Origin: Thiohalophilus sp046483665
Lineage (GTDB): Bacteria > Pseudomonadota > Gammaproteobacteria > UBA6429 > Thiohalophilaceae
Reading direction: 5' to 3'
Assembly (NCBI RefSeq): GCF_046483665.1
Contig: NZ_JAWOCR010000007.1
Span: 1-64,000 of the forward strand
DNA: 64,000 nucleotides
The first letter of the stretch is position 1, and each line of letters opens with the position of its first letter. The position numbers and the translations under genes are program-made. The notes under the pieces were generated by a model, which made no database searches, was not told where the DNA came from, and saw nothing but the letters and a program-made list of their open reading frames with translations. Positions 34,544 through 43,691 of this stretch are shown one piece after another.

Positions 34544-35446
34544 ATGGCGGACAGACGATTACAGGTATTTCAGACCGTGGCCCGGTTGCTGAGCTTCACC
34601 AAGGCGGCCGAGGAATTGCATATGACCCAGCCGGCCGTGACCTTCCAGGTCCGCCAGCTGGAAGAGCAGTTCAATACCCGGCTGTTTGATCGCACCCACA
34701 ACCGGATCAGCCTGACCGACGCCGGCCAGCGTGTGTATGAGTGCGCCAACCGGATCTTCGAGCTGTACGCCGAAATGGACAACGCCGTGCGCGAGCTGAC
34801 CGGGGATGTCAGCGGGGTGCTGATCATCGGTGCCAGTTCGACTATCGCCGAGTACATGCTCCCCGAGCTGCTGCGCGATTTCAAAAAACAATATCCCGAT
34901 GTCACCATCCGCCTGCGCGTGGCCAATACCGACGGCATCGTCAGCATGGTGGAGAACAACGCCATCGATCTGGGTGTGGTCGAGGCGCCGGTGACCAACA
35001 AGAACCTGGTGGTCGAGGAGTGCCGCACCGACAAGCTGGTATTGATCGTCCCACCGGAGCATCCCCTGGCCAAGGAGGAAACGGTGCCGGTCAGGCAGAT
35101 CGCTGATTATCCCTTTATCTGTCGCGAAGAGGGTTCCGGAACCCGCGAGGTGATGCTGGAGAGTATGACCCGCGCCGGAATCCACGCCACCGATCTGAAT
35201 CTGTCCATGGAACTGGGCAGTCTGGAGGCGATCAAGGGCGCGGTCGAGGCCGGTATGGGTGTCTCGGTACTGTCCAGCGCGACGATCGAAAAAGAGCTCA
35301 AGCTGGGTACCCTGGTGGCGGTCAAGCTGGATCCCCCGGTAGAACGGCCCTTCTCCTTCGTCCATCAGAAGCAGAAATTCAAGATCCGGGCGATGGATGA
35401 GCTGCTCAGTTTTGCCCGGGCCTACTGCAAGTCCCACCCGCATTGA
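34544..35446 (+). CDS. LysR-family transcriptional regulator
   Basis: 300-residue regulator with an N-terminal winged HTH (LQVFQTVARLLSFTKAAEELHMTQPAVTFQVRQLEE region, residues 3-60) and a periplasmic-binding-like effector domain (about 90-295, GVLIIGASSTIAEYMLPELL). It resembles the CysL/YeiE/CbbR-like branch, whose members respond to sulfur or carbon metabolites. That resemblance is only at family level. A good ribosome-binding site (GAGGA) precedes the ATG. It lies downstream of the RND pump on the same strand with a 160-base gap, so it may have its own promoter. Confidence 0.9.
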   Translation: MADRRLQVFQTVARLLSFTKAAEELHMTQPAVTFQVRQLEEQFNTRLFDRTHNRISLTDAGQRVYECANRIFELYAEMDNAVRELTGDVSGVLIIGASSTIAEYMLPELLRDFKKQYPDVTIRLRVANTDGIVSMVENNAIDLGVVEAPVTNKNLVVEECRTDKLVLIVPPEHPLAKEETVPVRQIADYPFICREEGSGTREVMLESMTRAGIHATDLNLSMELGSLEAIKGAVEAGMGVSVLSSATIEKELKLGTLVAVKLDPPVERPFSFVHQKQKFKIRAMDELLSFARAYCKSHPH

Positions 35447-35485
35447 TTTATCATCGGTCTGTGATGGCCAACACGAGACCGATCG

Positions 35486-35830
35486 GTGAGTAAGCCCGAA
35501 AATCAACTACTTGACTGTTTTTATCAGCTACCCGAGGAGGCGCGGCAAAGTCTGCTGGATTTCGCCGAATTTCTGGTTCAGCGCCATGCGGTGCGTTCTC
35601 CGGTCGCAGATGAGCCTCTGGGTCTGCCCCGCCCGGACAATGAAACCGTGATCGCGGCCATCAAGCGCCTGTCCCGGAACTATCCGATGTTGAACAAGGA
35701 CAAGCTGCTGCACGAGACCGCCGGCCTGGTCACCGAGCATATGATGCGCGGTCGCGATGCGCTCGAGGTGATCGATGAGCTGGAGCTCATTTTCGAGCGC
35801 CATTATCAGGCTCTGAACAAAGAAGAATAA
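35486..35830 (+). CDS. Conserved hypothetical protein, helical
   Basis: 114 residues beginning at a GTG. It is rich in predicted helix. The N-terminal part (LLDCFYQLPEEARQSLLDFAEFLVQR) resembles the short helical DUF2281-type segment found in antitoxin-like proteins. The rest (TVIAAIKRLSRNYPMLNKDK, HETAGLVTEHMMRGRDALEV) is not known to me. It lies 40 bases after the LysR gene and 5 bases before an AI-2E-family permease, so the three probably share a transcript. No toxin partner is visible. Confidence 0.7.
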   Translation: MSKPENQLLDCFYQLPEEARQSLLDFAEFLVQRHAVRSPVADEPLGLPRPDNETVIAAIKRLSRNYPMLNKDKLLHETAGLVTEHMMRGRDALEVIDELELIFERHYQALNKEE

Positions 35831-35835
35831 GTCGC

Positions 35836-36927
35836 ATGCTGGAACTACTGAAAAACTGGTACAACCGCTATTTTTCCGACCCCCAGGCAGTATTGCTGGC
35901 GTTCATCCTGATCATCGGTTTTACCGTGATCCTGACTCTGGGCAATATGCTCGCGCCGGTGCTGGCCGCCGTCGTCATTGCCTATCTGCTGGAAGGGATT
36001 GTGCGCAAACTGGAAGATCAGAGGGTACCGCGTTTCTTGGCGGTGGTTCTGGTGTTCAGTGTGTTTTTGATCTTTTTGTTCTTCCTGTTTCTGGGTGTTG
36101 CGCCCGTGATTACCTCGCAACTGCAGGAACTGATTCAGGAATTACCACGCTATTTCTACCGCTTGCAACAGAGCCTGCTTGATCTTCCTGAACACTATGC
36201 CTTTATTTCCGAAGAGCAGGTCAAGGATCTGACCCAGCTGGTTAATCGCGAGATCGCTACACTGGGGCAAAAGATCGTGACCCTGTCACTGGCCTCGCTT
36301 ACCAATCTGGTAATGTTCATGGTCTACGCGGTGCTGGTACCGCTGATGGTGTTTTTCTTTCTCAAGGACAAAAAGCCTATCATCACCTGGGCCACCAGTT
36401 TCCTGCCCAGGGAACGGGCGCTGGCCAACCAGGTCTGGGCCGAGATGGACCTGCAGCTGGGCAACTATGTGCGCGGCAAGTTCTGGGAAATTCTGCTCGT
36501 CGGTATTACCACCTATGTGACTTTCGAACTGCTGGGACTCAAGTATTCCATTCTGCTGTCAGCACTGGTCGGGATCTCGGTGGTGGTGCCTTATATCGGG
36601 GCCACGGTGGTGACGATTCCTGTGGCGCTGGTGGCCTACATGCAGTGGGGGGTAGGACCGGACTTTGCCTGGGTCGTCGTGGCCTACGCCATCATTCAGG
36701 CGCTGGATGGTAATGTACTGGTGCCGCTGCTGTTCTCCGAAGTCGTTAACCTGCATCCTATCGCCATCATCGTCAGCGTGCTGGTGTTTGGCGGATTGTG
36801 GGGGTTCTGGGGCGTCTTCTTCGCCATCCCGCTGGCCACCCTGGTCAAGGCCTCACTCAGCGCCTGGCCGCGCGCCTCTGAACGCATCCACCAGAAAGAA
36901 GAACAACAGGCCCAGGCGCAGCAATAA
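35836..36927 (+). CDS. AI-2E transporter family (PerM-type) membrane protein
   Basis: Inner-membrane protein of 363 residues with about seven helices: two N-terminal helix pairs (VLLAFILIIGFTVILTL; FLAVVLVFSVFLIFLFFLF), a soluble central segment (about 90-150), and a C-terminal helical group with the conserved GLKYSILLSALVGISVVVPYIG and FGGLWGFWGVFFAIPLATL. Family members include AI-2 exporter TqsA, Na+/H+ antiporters and the uncharacterised PerM/YdiK; function cannot be narrowed. It ends with a Gln-rich tail. A GCGGAG-type element starts just after the stop. Confidence 0.88.
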   Translation: MLELLKNWYNRYFSDPQAVLLAFILIIGFTVILTLGNMLAPVLAAVVIAYLLEGIVRKLEDQRVPRFLAVVLVFSVFLIFLFFLFLGVAPVITSQLQELIQELPRYFYRLQQSLLDLPEHYAFISEEQVKDLTQLVNREIATLGQKIVTLSLASLTNLVMFMVYAVLVPLMVFFFLKDKKPIITWATSFLPRERALANQVWAEMDLQLGNYVRGKFWEILLVGITTYVTFELLGLKYSILLSALVGISVVVPYIGATVVTIPVALVAYMQWGVGPDFAWVVVAYAIIQALDGNVLVPLLFSEVVNLHPIAIIVSVLVFGGLWGFWGVFFAIPLATLVKASLSAWPRASERIHQKEEQQAQAQQ

Positions 36928-36934
36928 AATCTTT

Positions 36935-37082
36935 CAACGCAGAGGCGCAAAGATAAGAAATATAATTTTGAATGTTGAATGTTGAATTTTAAATTATGAA
37001 TGGTGAACTGACTTTTCATTCAAAATTCAACATTAAAAATTCAAAATTACTTTGTAACCTCCGCGACCTCCCCTCCGCGTTT
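36935..37082. repeat. GCGGAG-type inverted-repeat element, copy 1
   Basis: Ends AACGCAGAGGCGCAAAGA (36935) and, on the other strand, AAACGCGGAGGGGAGGTCGC (from 37079 downwards) bracket an AT-rich core that is itself palindromic (GAATGTTGAATTTT ... AAAATTCAACATT). It fills the gap between two convergent genes. Related copies lie at 48825 and 63538, with a partial one at 17341. Confidence 0.85.
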
Positions 37083-37097
37083 ATTTTAATGGTATAG

Positions 37098-38528
37098 CTA
37101 GAGCACTTCCGATGAGTAGTCGGCCAGGCGCGAGCGTTCGCCGCGGACGAGGGTGATGTGGCCGCTGTGTTCCCAGCTTTTAAAGCGGTCTACCACGTAG
37201 GTCAGGCCGGAGGTGGTTTCGGTCAGGTAGGGGGTGTCAATCTGGGCGATGTTGCCCAGGCAGATCACCTTGGTGCCCGGTCCGGCGCGGGTGATCAGGG
37301 TCTTGAGCTGTTTGGAAGTCAGGTTCTGTGCCTCGTCAATGATGATATAACGATTCAAAAAAGTCCGGCCTCGCATAAAGTTTACCGATCGAATCTTGAT
37401 GCGCTTGCTGAGCAGATCGTTGGTGGCCTGACGCCCCCATTCGCCACCGAATTCGGTGTTGGTCAGCACTTCGAGATTATCCATTAAAGCCCCCATCCAG
37501 GGCGTCATTTTCTCTTCTTCGGTACCGGGCAGGTAACCGATATCCTCGCCCACCGGGACAGTGACTCGGGTCATGATGATCTCGTTGTAGTGTTTTTGCT
37601 CCAGGGTCTGTTCCAGACCGGCGGCCAGGGTCAGCAGGGTCTTGCCGGTACCGGCCATGCCGAGCAGGCTGACAAAGTCGATGTCGGGATCCGTCAGCAG
37701 GTTGAGCGCATAGTTCTGTTCGCGATTGCGGGCGTTGATACCCCACACGGCATGATTGGGATTACGGTAATCGCGAACTGTCTCTATAACCGCACCGTCA
37801 TCACCTTCAATGCGGCGCACAATGGCGTCAAACGGAGTATTGTCCTGGTTGCTGAACAGAAATTCGTTGGGCGACCAGTTCTCAATATCCGGTCCCTTGA
37901 GCCGGTAGAACGTGCGTCCTTCCTCGATCCAGGATTCCATTTCACGGGCATGGCGATCCCAGAAGGCTTTTTCCAGTTCATAATGGCCGGTATACAGCAA
38001 GTCCACATCTTCCAGGACCCGGTCGTTGCGATAATCCTCGGCGTGAATGCCGACCACCGCGGCCTTGATACGCAGATTGATGTCTTTGGTGACCAGGGTG
38101 ACCTGCCGATCCTGCCGGTTTTCCTGCAGGGCCAGGGCGGTACCCAGGATATTGTTATCGGGCAGGTTGCCGGGCAGGTGATGGGGCAGACTGTCGGGAT
38201 AGGCGCGGGTTTGGAAAAACAGTTTGCCGTTCAGCTTTTCTGCCAGCTGCTTGCCGTTTTGTGGTTTTTGATTTGCCAGCGACTCCAGCTGCGCATTTAG
38301 CGGCAACCCCTGTTCGATATCCTCATGACTGGCCGTTGAGAGCAGTTCGTCCAGGAAGCGGCTGGCCTGACGAGCATTGCGGGCAACTTCGGTGCGGCCC
38401 TTTTTATTGTTATCCAGCTCTTCCAGCACCATCATGGGTACGAAGACATCATGTTCCTGAAAACGGAACAAAGAAGTGGGATCGTGCATCAGTACATTGG
38501 AATCCACCACGAACAGACGTTTACTCAT
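37098..38528 (-). CDS. PIN-PhoH family ATPase/ribonuclease
   Basis: 476 residues. The N-terminal PIN nuclease domain (about 1-150) begins KRLFVVDSNVLMHD and carries the conserved acidic residues. The C-terminal PhoH ATPase has Walker A GMAGTGKTLLTLAAG and Walker B YIIIDEAQNLTSKQ. Such PhoH2-type fusions are thought to be RNA helicase/nucleases acting in RNA metabolism or as toxin-like modules. There is no small upstream antitoxin frame, as seen in mycobacterial phoAT. A 218-base gap separates it from bcp. The ribosome-binding site is weak. Confidence 0.92.
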   Translation of the reverse strand: MSKRLFVVDSNVLMHDPTSLFRFQEHDVFVPMMVLEELDNNKKGRTEVARNARQASRFLDELLSTASHEDIEQGLPLNAQLESLANQKPQNGKQLAEKLNGKLFFQTRAYPDSLPHHLPGNLPDNNILGTALALQENRQDRQVTLVTKDINLRIKAAVVGIHAEDYRNDRVLEDVDLLYTGHYELEKAFWDRHAREMESWIEEGRTFYRLKGPDIENWSPNEFLFSNQDNTPFDAIVRRIEGDDGAVIETVRDYRNPNHAVWGINARNREQNYALNLLTDPDIDFVSLLGMAGTGKTLLTLAAGLEQTLEQKHYNEIIMTRVTVPVGEDIGYLPGTEEEKMTPWMGALMDNLEVLTNTEFGGEWGRQATNDLLSKRIKIRSVNFMRGRTFLNRYIIIDEAQNLTSKQLKTLITRAGPGTKVICLGNIAQIDTPYLTETTSGLTYVVDRFKSWEHSGHITLVRGERSRLADYSSEVL

Positions 38529-38746
38529 AAATTAAGGACAACCTGGTTGTTGGAATGAAAAAGTGCCCGTTCGGGCAATGAAGTGCGGTAATCCGTTTGG
38601 GAAGTATAACCAGCGAAATACCGTAGCCACTGAATACAAGATAACGTTGTTCCGTAATAGTGTGGCGGTTTCGGTGTCATCGGTGGTTGAAAGTCTCCGG
38701 TCTATTGGATATCGCCTGAGCAGCTCATAAAAACAGGAACAGTAGG

Positions 38747-39226
38747 CTATTGTTTATTGAGCTTCCTGACCGCGTCGAGAACTTCCTCGGCGTGGCCATC
38801 GACCTTGACTTTGCGCCATTCCTGGCGAAGTTTGCCTTTATCGTCGATCAAAAAAGTACTGCGTTCGATACCACGCACCTTTTTGCCGTACATGTTTTTC
38901 ATTTTTATGACATCGAACAGGTTGCAGAGCATTTCGTCTTTGTCTGACAGTAGTTCAAACGGAAACTCCTGCCTGGCCTTGAAATTTTCGTGCGCTTTGA
39001 GGCTGTCCCGCGAGACTCCCAGAATTACCGTGTTCTGACGTTTGAATTTGGTGTGGTTGTCGCGAAAGGCCTGTCCCTCGCGAGTACAACCGGGAGTACT
39101 GTCCCGGGGGTAAAAATAGAGTACGACATTCTTGCCTTTGAAATCGGACAGGGAAATGTCCTGATTGCCGGTGGCCGGCAGAGTGAAGTCGGGGACTTTC
39201 TTTCCGGGGCTCACTGTGTCGCTCAT
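38747..39226 (-). CDS. bcp: Thioredoxin-dependent thiol peroxidase (Bcp/PrxQ type)
   Basis: Reduces hydrogen peroxide and alkyl hydroperoxides in the cytoplasm. 159 residues with thioredoxin fold and the peroxidatic Cys47 in RDSTPGCTREGQAFRD. Many Bcp/PrxQ proteins have a resolving Cys five residues later; here that position is Gln-Ala-Phe, so this looks like a one-Cys form. The only other Cys lies in DEMLCNLFDV. The stop codon is 218 bases upstream of phoH on the same strand. Divergence or operon relation with the HIT gene is not evident. Confidence 0.93.
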   Translation of the reverse strand: MSDTVSPGKKVPDFTLPATGNQDISLSDFKGKNVVLYFYPRDSTPGCTREGQAFRDNHTKFKRQNTVILGVSRDSLKAHENFKARQEFPFELLSDKDEMLCNLFDVIKMKNMYGKKVRGIERSTFLIDDKGKLRQEWRKVKVDGHAEEVLDAVRKLNKQ

Positions 39227-39442
39227 GACGGTTTGATACTCCCTGATAAATCTGGTTGCCTGAAAATTATCTTAGCTTCATACCGGCTTTATGAGCAAAC
39301 CACGACGCCGGCACCGGCGACAACGCCGAAGATACTGAAAATCACCGAAACAAAAAGCGCAGAAAGTATACAAGAGCGGCTTTTACTTTACTTTTGCACA
39401 GTCGGTGTATTCAGTGTTTTGGGAGTTCAACGCTCTGCCGAA

Positions 39443-40525
39443 TCAGTCGATGTTGACAGTGCGCAACTGCTCGGCGGCTTCTTCCGGGCTGACAGTGTTG
39501 ACGAACAGTCCCGAGCCCAGCTCAAACCCGGAGGGGATACTGGTACGGGGACAGATCTCCAGATGCCAGTGGTAGCTGCCGCGGCAATCATTATAGTCCT
39601 CGCCCCGCGGGCGCGAGTGCAGGAAGTAGTTGTACTGCGCACCACCGATCACCGCGTCCAGCCGGGCCATGGTGCGTTTGAGTACCCGTGCCATATCCGC
39701 CAGATCCTCGGCCGAGGTCTCGAGAAAGTCGCTGTTGTGTTCCAGTGGCAGGATGTGAATTTCCCATTCATAGCGGCTGGCGAAAGGTTTGATGGCGATA
39801 AACCGCTCCCCCCGTTCGACCACATACTGACCAACATTGATACGGCGCACGATTTTGCCCGAGTCCCGGTCATAGATGGTGGTCTCGAAAGTCAGGGCCT
39901 CATCGATCAGGGTACAGAAGATACAGTGGTGGTGTTTTTTATAATACTCGCGGCTGTACTCGACCTCTTCGTGCAGATTCTGGGGTACCACCGGCATGGC
40001 AATGAGCTGGCTGTGGGTATGGGCCATGCTGGCGCCGGCGGCGGGACCGAAGTTTTTGAAAATCAGGATGTATTTGAGCCGGTCGTCCAGGGCGTAAAGT
40101 TCGGCGGAACGTTCCTGATAGGCCCGGAATAGCGTGGCCAGATGGGATTCGCTCATTTCATGAATGGCAATACCGTGGGCATAATGATCGATAATGACTT
40201 CGTGTCGCCCATAGCCGTCGATGGCCTGCTGCAGCCCGAATACTACGCCGGTCTTGTCCCGGTCATCGCCCAGTACCGGATAGAGATTTTCCACCAGGCG
40301 CACGACCCATTCGCCATCCTCTTCGTAGCGCTTCAGTTCCGGCGGGGTTTTTTCCTCATTACCGCGACAAAACGGGCAGGTTTCCACATGCTGGCGGGTA
40401 TCGCGGGGGGCCGGGGCTTCCTCCTTGCGCGGGCGCATACTGCGCGCGGTGGCGACCAGGACCGATTCGCTGGGAACAATCGGGTTAATGCGGATTTCGC
40501 GGTTACCATTTTCCGTTTCGGACAT
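39443..40525 (-). CDS. HIT-superfamily nucleotidyltransferase (GalT / APS:phosphate adenylyltransferase-like)
   Basis: 360 residues with two HIT-type halves. A zinc-type CPFC (Cys50, Cys53) and a second CIFC pair are visible. The nucleotidylated-His motif is HTHSQ (169-173), and the second half has GSYHWHLEICPR. This is the architecture of galactose-1-phosphate uridylyltransferase and of the adenylylsulfate:phosphate adenylyltransferase of Thiobacillus, which turns APS and phosphate into ADP and sulfate. In a sulfur oxidiser without other gal genes nearby, the second role is attractive but unproven. The start at 40525 has AGGAG six bases upstream; the frame to 40639 is an extension. Confidence 0.8.
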   Translation of the reverse strand: MSETENGNREIRINPIVPSESVLVATARSMRPRKEEAPAPRDTRQHVETCPFCRGNEEKTPPELKRYEEDGEWVVRLVENLYPVLGDDRDKTGVVFGLQQAIDGYGRHEVIIDHYAHGIAIHEMSESHLATLFRAYQERSAELYALDDRLKYILIFKNFGPAAGASMAHTHSQLIAMPVVPQNLHEEVEYSREYYKKHHHCIFCTLIDEALTFETTIYDRDSGKIVRRINVGQYVVERGERFIAIKPFASRYEWEIHILPLEHNSDFLETSAEDLADMARVLKRTMARLDAVIGGAQYNYFLHSRPRGEDYNDCRGSYHWHLEICPRTSIPSGFELGSGLFVNTVSPEEAAEQLRTVNID

Positions 40526-40847
40526 GCCCGACTCCTGTATTATGCGGCTGCTTTGGGTGAAAATACCGGGATTCGGCCCGTTTGTTGAACAGTTATATTT
40601 TATGGCCCAACAGGGTAACTTAATATTGCGTTGTGGCAAGGCGCCAGCGCATGCGGAGTGAGCCGCGGGCGTTCCGAAGCCACTGAAAACGCCAGGGAAA
40701 ACGGGCGGGTTGTTTTTGGCGCCGGTTTACAAAGGTAGATCAATGAGGTTGGGGCCTGGTGTGTTCGGGGCTCAGGGGCTGCCCGGGCGGGCCGCTTGTC
40801 AGGGCTGGTGGGCCCAAGTACCATGAGCGTTTTTTGCGGAGAGGGGT
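40526..40847. other. Divergent intergenic region, no gene seen
   Basis: 322 bases between the HIT gene and dapA. I see no tRNA, no strong terminator and no coding frame. It must hold both promoters. The dapA ribosome-binding site is GAGGGG at about 40841. Confidence 0.5.
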
Positions 40848-41729
40848 ATGTTTCAGGGGAGTATGGTGGCACTGGCCACCCCCATGCACGAGGATGGCCG
40901 GGTCGATGAGGCCGCGCTCGCGGCGCTGGTCGAATTCCACGTCGAGAACCAGACCGACGCCATTGTCGCGGTCGGGACCACCGGCGAATCGGCGACACTG
41001 GACGAGACCGAGCACTGCGAGGTCGTCAAACAGGTGGTCGAGCAGGCCCGTGGCCGGATTCCGGTCATTGCCGGTACCGGCTCCAATTCCACTCGAGAAG
41101 CCATCGAGCTGACCCGTTGCGCCAAAGAGGTCGGCGCGGATGCCTGTTTGCTGGTGACGCCCTACTACAACAAACCGACCCAGGAAGGCCTCTATCAGCA
41201 CTTCAAGGCCGTTGCCGGGGCAGTGGCAATCCCGCAGATCCTGTACAACGTCCCCGGGCGCACGGCGGTCGATATGTTGCCCGGGACCGTGGCTCGCCTG
41301 GCGGATATCGAGAATATCATCGGTATCAAGGACGCCACCGGGGACGTGCAACGGGCTCGTGATATTATTGGCCTGTGTGGTCCGGATTTCGAGGTCTACA
41401 GTGGCGATGATGGCACCGCTATGGAGCTGATGCTGGCCGGGGCTCATGGCGATATCTCCGTGACGGCCAATGTGGCCCCCAAAATGATGCATGAGATGTG
41501 TATGGCGGCGCTCGCCGGCGAGCGGGAGACCGCGAGGCATCTCAATGATCAACTGATGGGATTGCATCATAATCTGTTTCTCGAAGCCAATCCGATCCCG
41601 GTTAAATGGGCGCTGTATGATATGGGACTGATTCCGGGCGGAATTCGCCTGCCGCTGACAATTCTGGCTCCCGAGTATCAGGTCATTGTGCATGACGAGT
41701 TGCGTAAACTGGGCCTGGTCGACGCCTGA
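40848..41729 (+). CDS. dapA: 4-hydroxy-tetrahydrodipicolinate synthase
   Basis: First committed step of lysine and diaminopimelate synthesis: condenses pyruvate with aspartate semialdehyde. TIM-barrel of 293 residues with Schiff-base Lys161 (IIGIKDATGD), Tyr133 (ILYNVPGRT), the pyruvate-binding GTTGE motif and Tyr106/107 (TPYYNKP). The start is preceded by GAGGGG. It begins the conserved dapA-bamC-purC cluster of gammaproteobacteria; bamC follows after 31 bases. Confidence 0.97.
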   Translation: MFQGSMVALATPMHEDGRVDEAALAALVEFHVENQTDAIVAVGTTGESATLDETEHCEVVKQVVEQARGRIPVIAGTGSNSTREAIELTRCAKEVGADACLLVTPYYNKPTQEGLYQHFKAVAGAVAIPQILYNVPGRTAVDMLPGTVARLADIENIIGIKDATGDVQRARDIIGLCGPDFEVYSGDDGTAMELMLAGAHGDISVTANVAPKMMHEMCMAALAGERETARHLNDQLMGLHHNLFLEANPIPVKWALYDMGLIPGGIRLPLTILAPEYQVIVHDELRKLGLVDA

Positions 41730-41760
41730 TTGATTTTCATTTGCAGAAGGACTGACTTAC

Positions 41761-42861
41761 ATGACGCGCCGTTATGGCTATGAGTTGATTGTGTTGGCGC
41801 TGGCCCTGGGCCTTGGCGCCTGTTCCGGCTCGCCGCAAAAGGACTACCGGGCGATCTATTCCCAGGCGGAGGAAAAGCAAACCAAAGCGCTGGAAGTGCC
41901 GCCGGAACTCGGCCGCCCGCAGGGCGGGGAACAGATGCAGATTCCCTCGATCGGTCGCGATCAGGCCCGCTATTCGTCGGGCCAGCAGGGGAGTGCCGCT
42001 GCCACGGACAGGGTGGTCGCCACCGCCCGCGAGGCCCGCTTTGTCCGCGAGGGCGATATGCACTGGCTGGAAGTGGCCCTGCCGCCAGAACGAATCTGGG
42101 AGGCCGGACGCGAGTTCTTCCAGTCGCTGGGTTTTGAGATTACCCGGGAGGATCGCCAGCTCGGGGTGATGGAAACCAACTGGCAGGAGCGGCGTGAGCG
42201 GATCCCGGGTAATTGGTTGATGCGGATGATCGATTCCATCAGTTCTACCGGTTACCAGGATCGTTACCGGCTGCGCCTGGAGCGACTGCCCGAGAAGGGG
42301 ACGCGGGTCTTCATCAGTCATCGGGGACTGGAGGAGATCGTCACCTCCGGTGACGGGATTGATGTGGTCGAGACCGCCTGGGTACCGCGCGAGCCTGACC
42401 CGGAACTGGAAACGGAACTGCTGCAACGGTTTTTGATCTCGCTGGGCAGCCCTGCCGGGCAGGCCGAGGAAATCGTCGATGACAGTGAACCGGTCAAGCG
42501 GACCCGTTTCGTGCAGCAACAGGATGAGCAGATTTTGCAGGTCAACGAGACCTTTGCCCGCACCTGGCGACGGGTGGGACTGGCGCTGGATCGGGTCGGC
42601 CTGCGGGTCGAGGACCGCAATCGCTCGGAAGGCACCTATTTCATCCGCCTGACCGAGGAGTTCAAGGCCAAGGAAGAAAAAGGGTTCTGGGCCAGTCTGT
42701 TGGATGGCGAGGAGCAGGACACGGCAGTGGATGAGTTATTATTACGAGTGCAACAGCAGGGTGAGGTGACGAACATACGCCTGCGTGACAGAGAGGGCGG
42801 CCAGGTTGAACCGGCACTGGCCAAACGCCTGCTGGAGGACATCGAAGTCCACCTGCGCTAA
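41761..42861 (+). CDS. bamC: Outer membrane assembly lipoprotein BamC
   Basis: Accessory lipoprotein of the BAM complex. The signal peptide (MTRRYGYELIVLALALGLGAC) ends in lipobox LGAC with Cys21. An unstructured N-terminal lasso rich in Pro/Gln follows (about 25-80), then two helix-grip domains: HWLEVALPPERIWEAGREFF...LGVMETNW and TFARTWRRVGLALDRVG...GTYFIRL. It has 366 residues. AAGGA precedes the ATG. Recognised by fold pattern and by its place after dapA. Confidence 0.92.
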   Translation: MTRRYGYELIVLALALGLGACSGSPQKDYRAIYSQAEEKQTKALEVPPELGRPQGGEQMQIPSIGRDQARYSSGQQGSAAATDRVVATAREARFVREGDMHWLEVALPPERIWEAGREFFQSLGFEITREDRQLGVMETNWQERRERIPGNWLMRMIDSISSTGYQDRYRLRLERLPEKGTRVFISHRGLEEIVTSGDGIDVVETAWVPREPDPELETELLQRFLISLGSPAGQAEEIVDDSEPVKRTRFVQQQDEQILQVNETFARTWRRVGLALDRVGLRVEDRNRSEGTYFIRLTEEFKAKEEKGFWASLLDGEEQDTAVDELLLRVQQQGEVTNIRLRDREGGQVEPALAKRLLEDIEVHLR

Positions 42862-42893
42862 TCTGTCGCCTCGGGCGTGAATGAGGAACAGTT

Positions 42894-43652
42894 GTGCGAT
42901 TTGCACTGATCGGCAGTGGCAGCAAGGGCAACGGGACGCTCATCGAGCATGGGCAAACCCGTATTCTGGTCGATTGCGGCTTCTCCCTGCGCGAGTCCGA
43001 AGCGCGTCTGCAGCGGCTGGGTTGCGAGCCGGCGTCGCTGAATGCGATTGTGGTGACCCATGAACACGGCGACCATATTCGCGGCGTGGGTCTGCTGGCC
43101 CGACGCTACGGCGTGCCGGTCTGGGCCACGCGTGGCACGGTCAATGGCACCCAGCCGGGCAAGGTTCCGCGGCTGAATCTGTTTGATGTCCATCAGCCGC
43201 TGGCGATCGGTGATCTCGAATTGCAGCCATTCCCGGTGCCGCACGATGCCCGCGAACCCTGTCAGTTTCTTTTCCGTGACGGCGATCGGTCTCTGGGACT
43301 GCTGACCGATACCGGCTGCAGTACCCCGCATATTCATTCCCGCCTGTCAGATTGCGACGCCCTGATTCTCGAGTGTAATCACGATCCGCAGATGCTGGCC
43401 GAGGGCCCCTATCCACCCGCCCTCAAGCAACGGGTCGGCGGTGACCGGGGCCACTTGAGTAATGCCCAGGCCGCGCAGATACTGACCGAGATCGATACCG
43501 GCGGTCTGCACTATCTGGTCGCGGCCCATTTAAGTGACAAGAACAACACCCCGGCATTGGCACAGGATGCTCTGTCCGGGGCGCTGGGCTGCAAGCCCGT
43601 GGAAATCGAAGTGGCCTGCCAGGAACAGGGAACCGACTGGCGCGACGTCTGA
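42894..43652 (+). CDS. Metallo-beta-lactamase-fold hydrolase (WalJ/YycJ-like)
   Basis: 252-residue cytoplasmic MBL-fold protein. The zinc motif is HEHGDHIRG (His-x-His-x-Asp-His), with VPHDA and NHDPQML supplying further ligands. It resembles YycJ/WalJ-type 5'-3' exonuclease-like hydrolases implicated in DNA or RNA processing. It starts with GTG at 42894 behind GAGGA. It lies between bamC and purC, where E. coli has no gene, so it is an addition to the conserved cluster, probably transcribed with it. Confidence 0.88.
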   Translation: MRFALIGSGSKGNGTLIEHGQTRILVDCGFSLRESEARLQRLGCEPASLNAIVVTHEHGDHIRGVGLLARRYGVPVWATRGTVNGTQPGKVPRLNLFDVHQPLAIGDLELQPFPVPHDAREPCQFLFRDGDRSLGLLTDTGCSTPHIHSRLSDCDALILECNHDPQMLAEGPYPPALKQRVGGDRGHLSNAQAAQILTEIDTGGLHYLVAAHLSDKNNTPALAQDALSGALGCKPVEIEVACQEQGTDWRDV

Positions 43653-43691
43653 AGTCTATTAACCGCATAACCGCTTGTGAGGATACGCCGC

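Noticed and set aside
35486..35830. Antitoxin of a toxin-antitoxin pair
   Set aside because: The N-terminal helix resembles DUF2281-type segments, but the neighbours are a LysR regulator and a permease, with no toxin.
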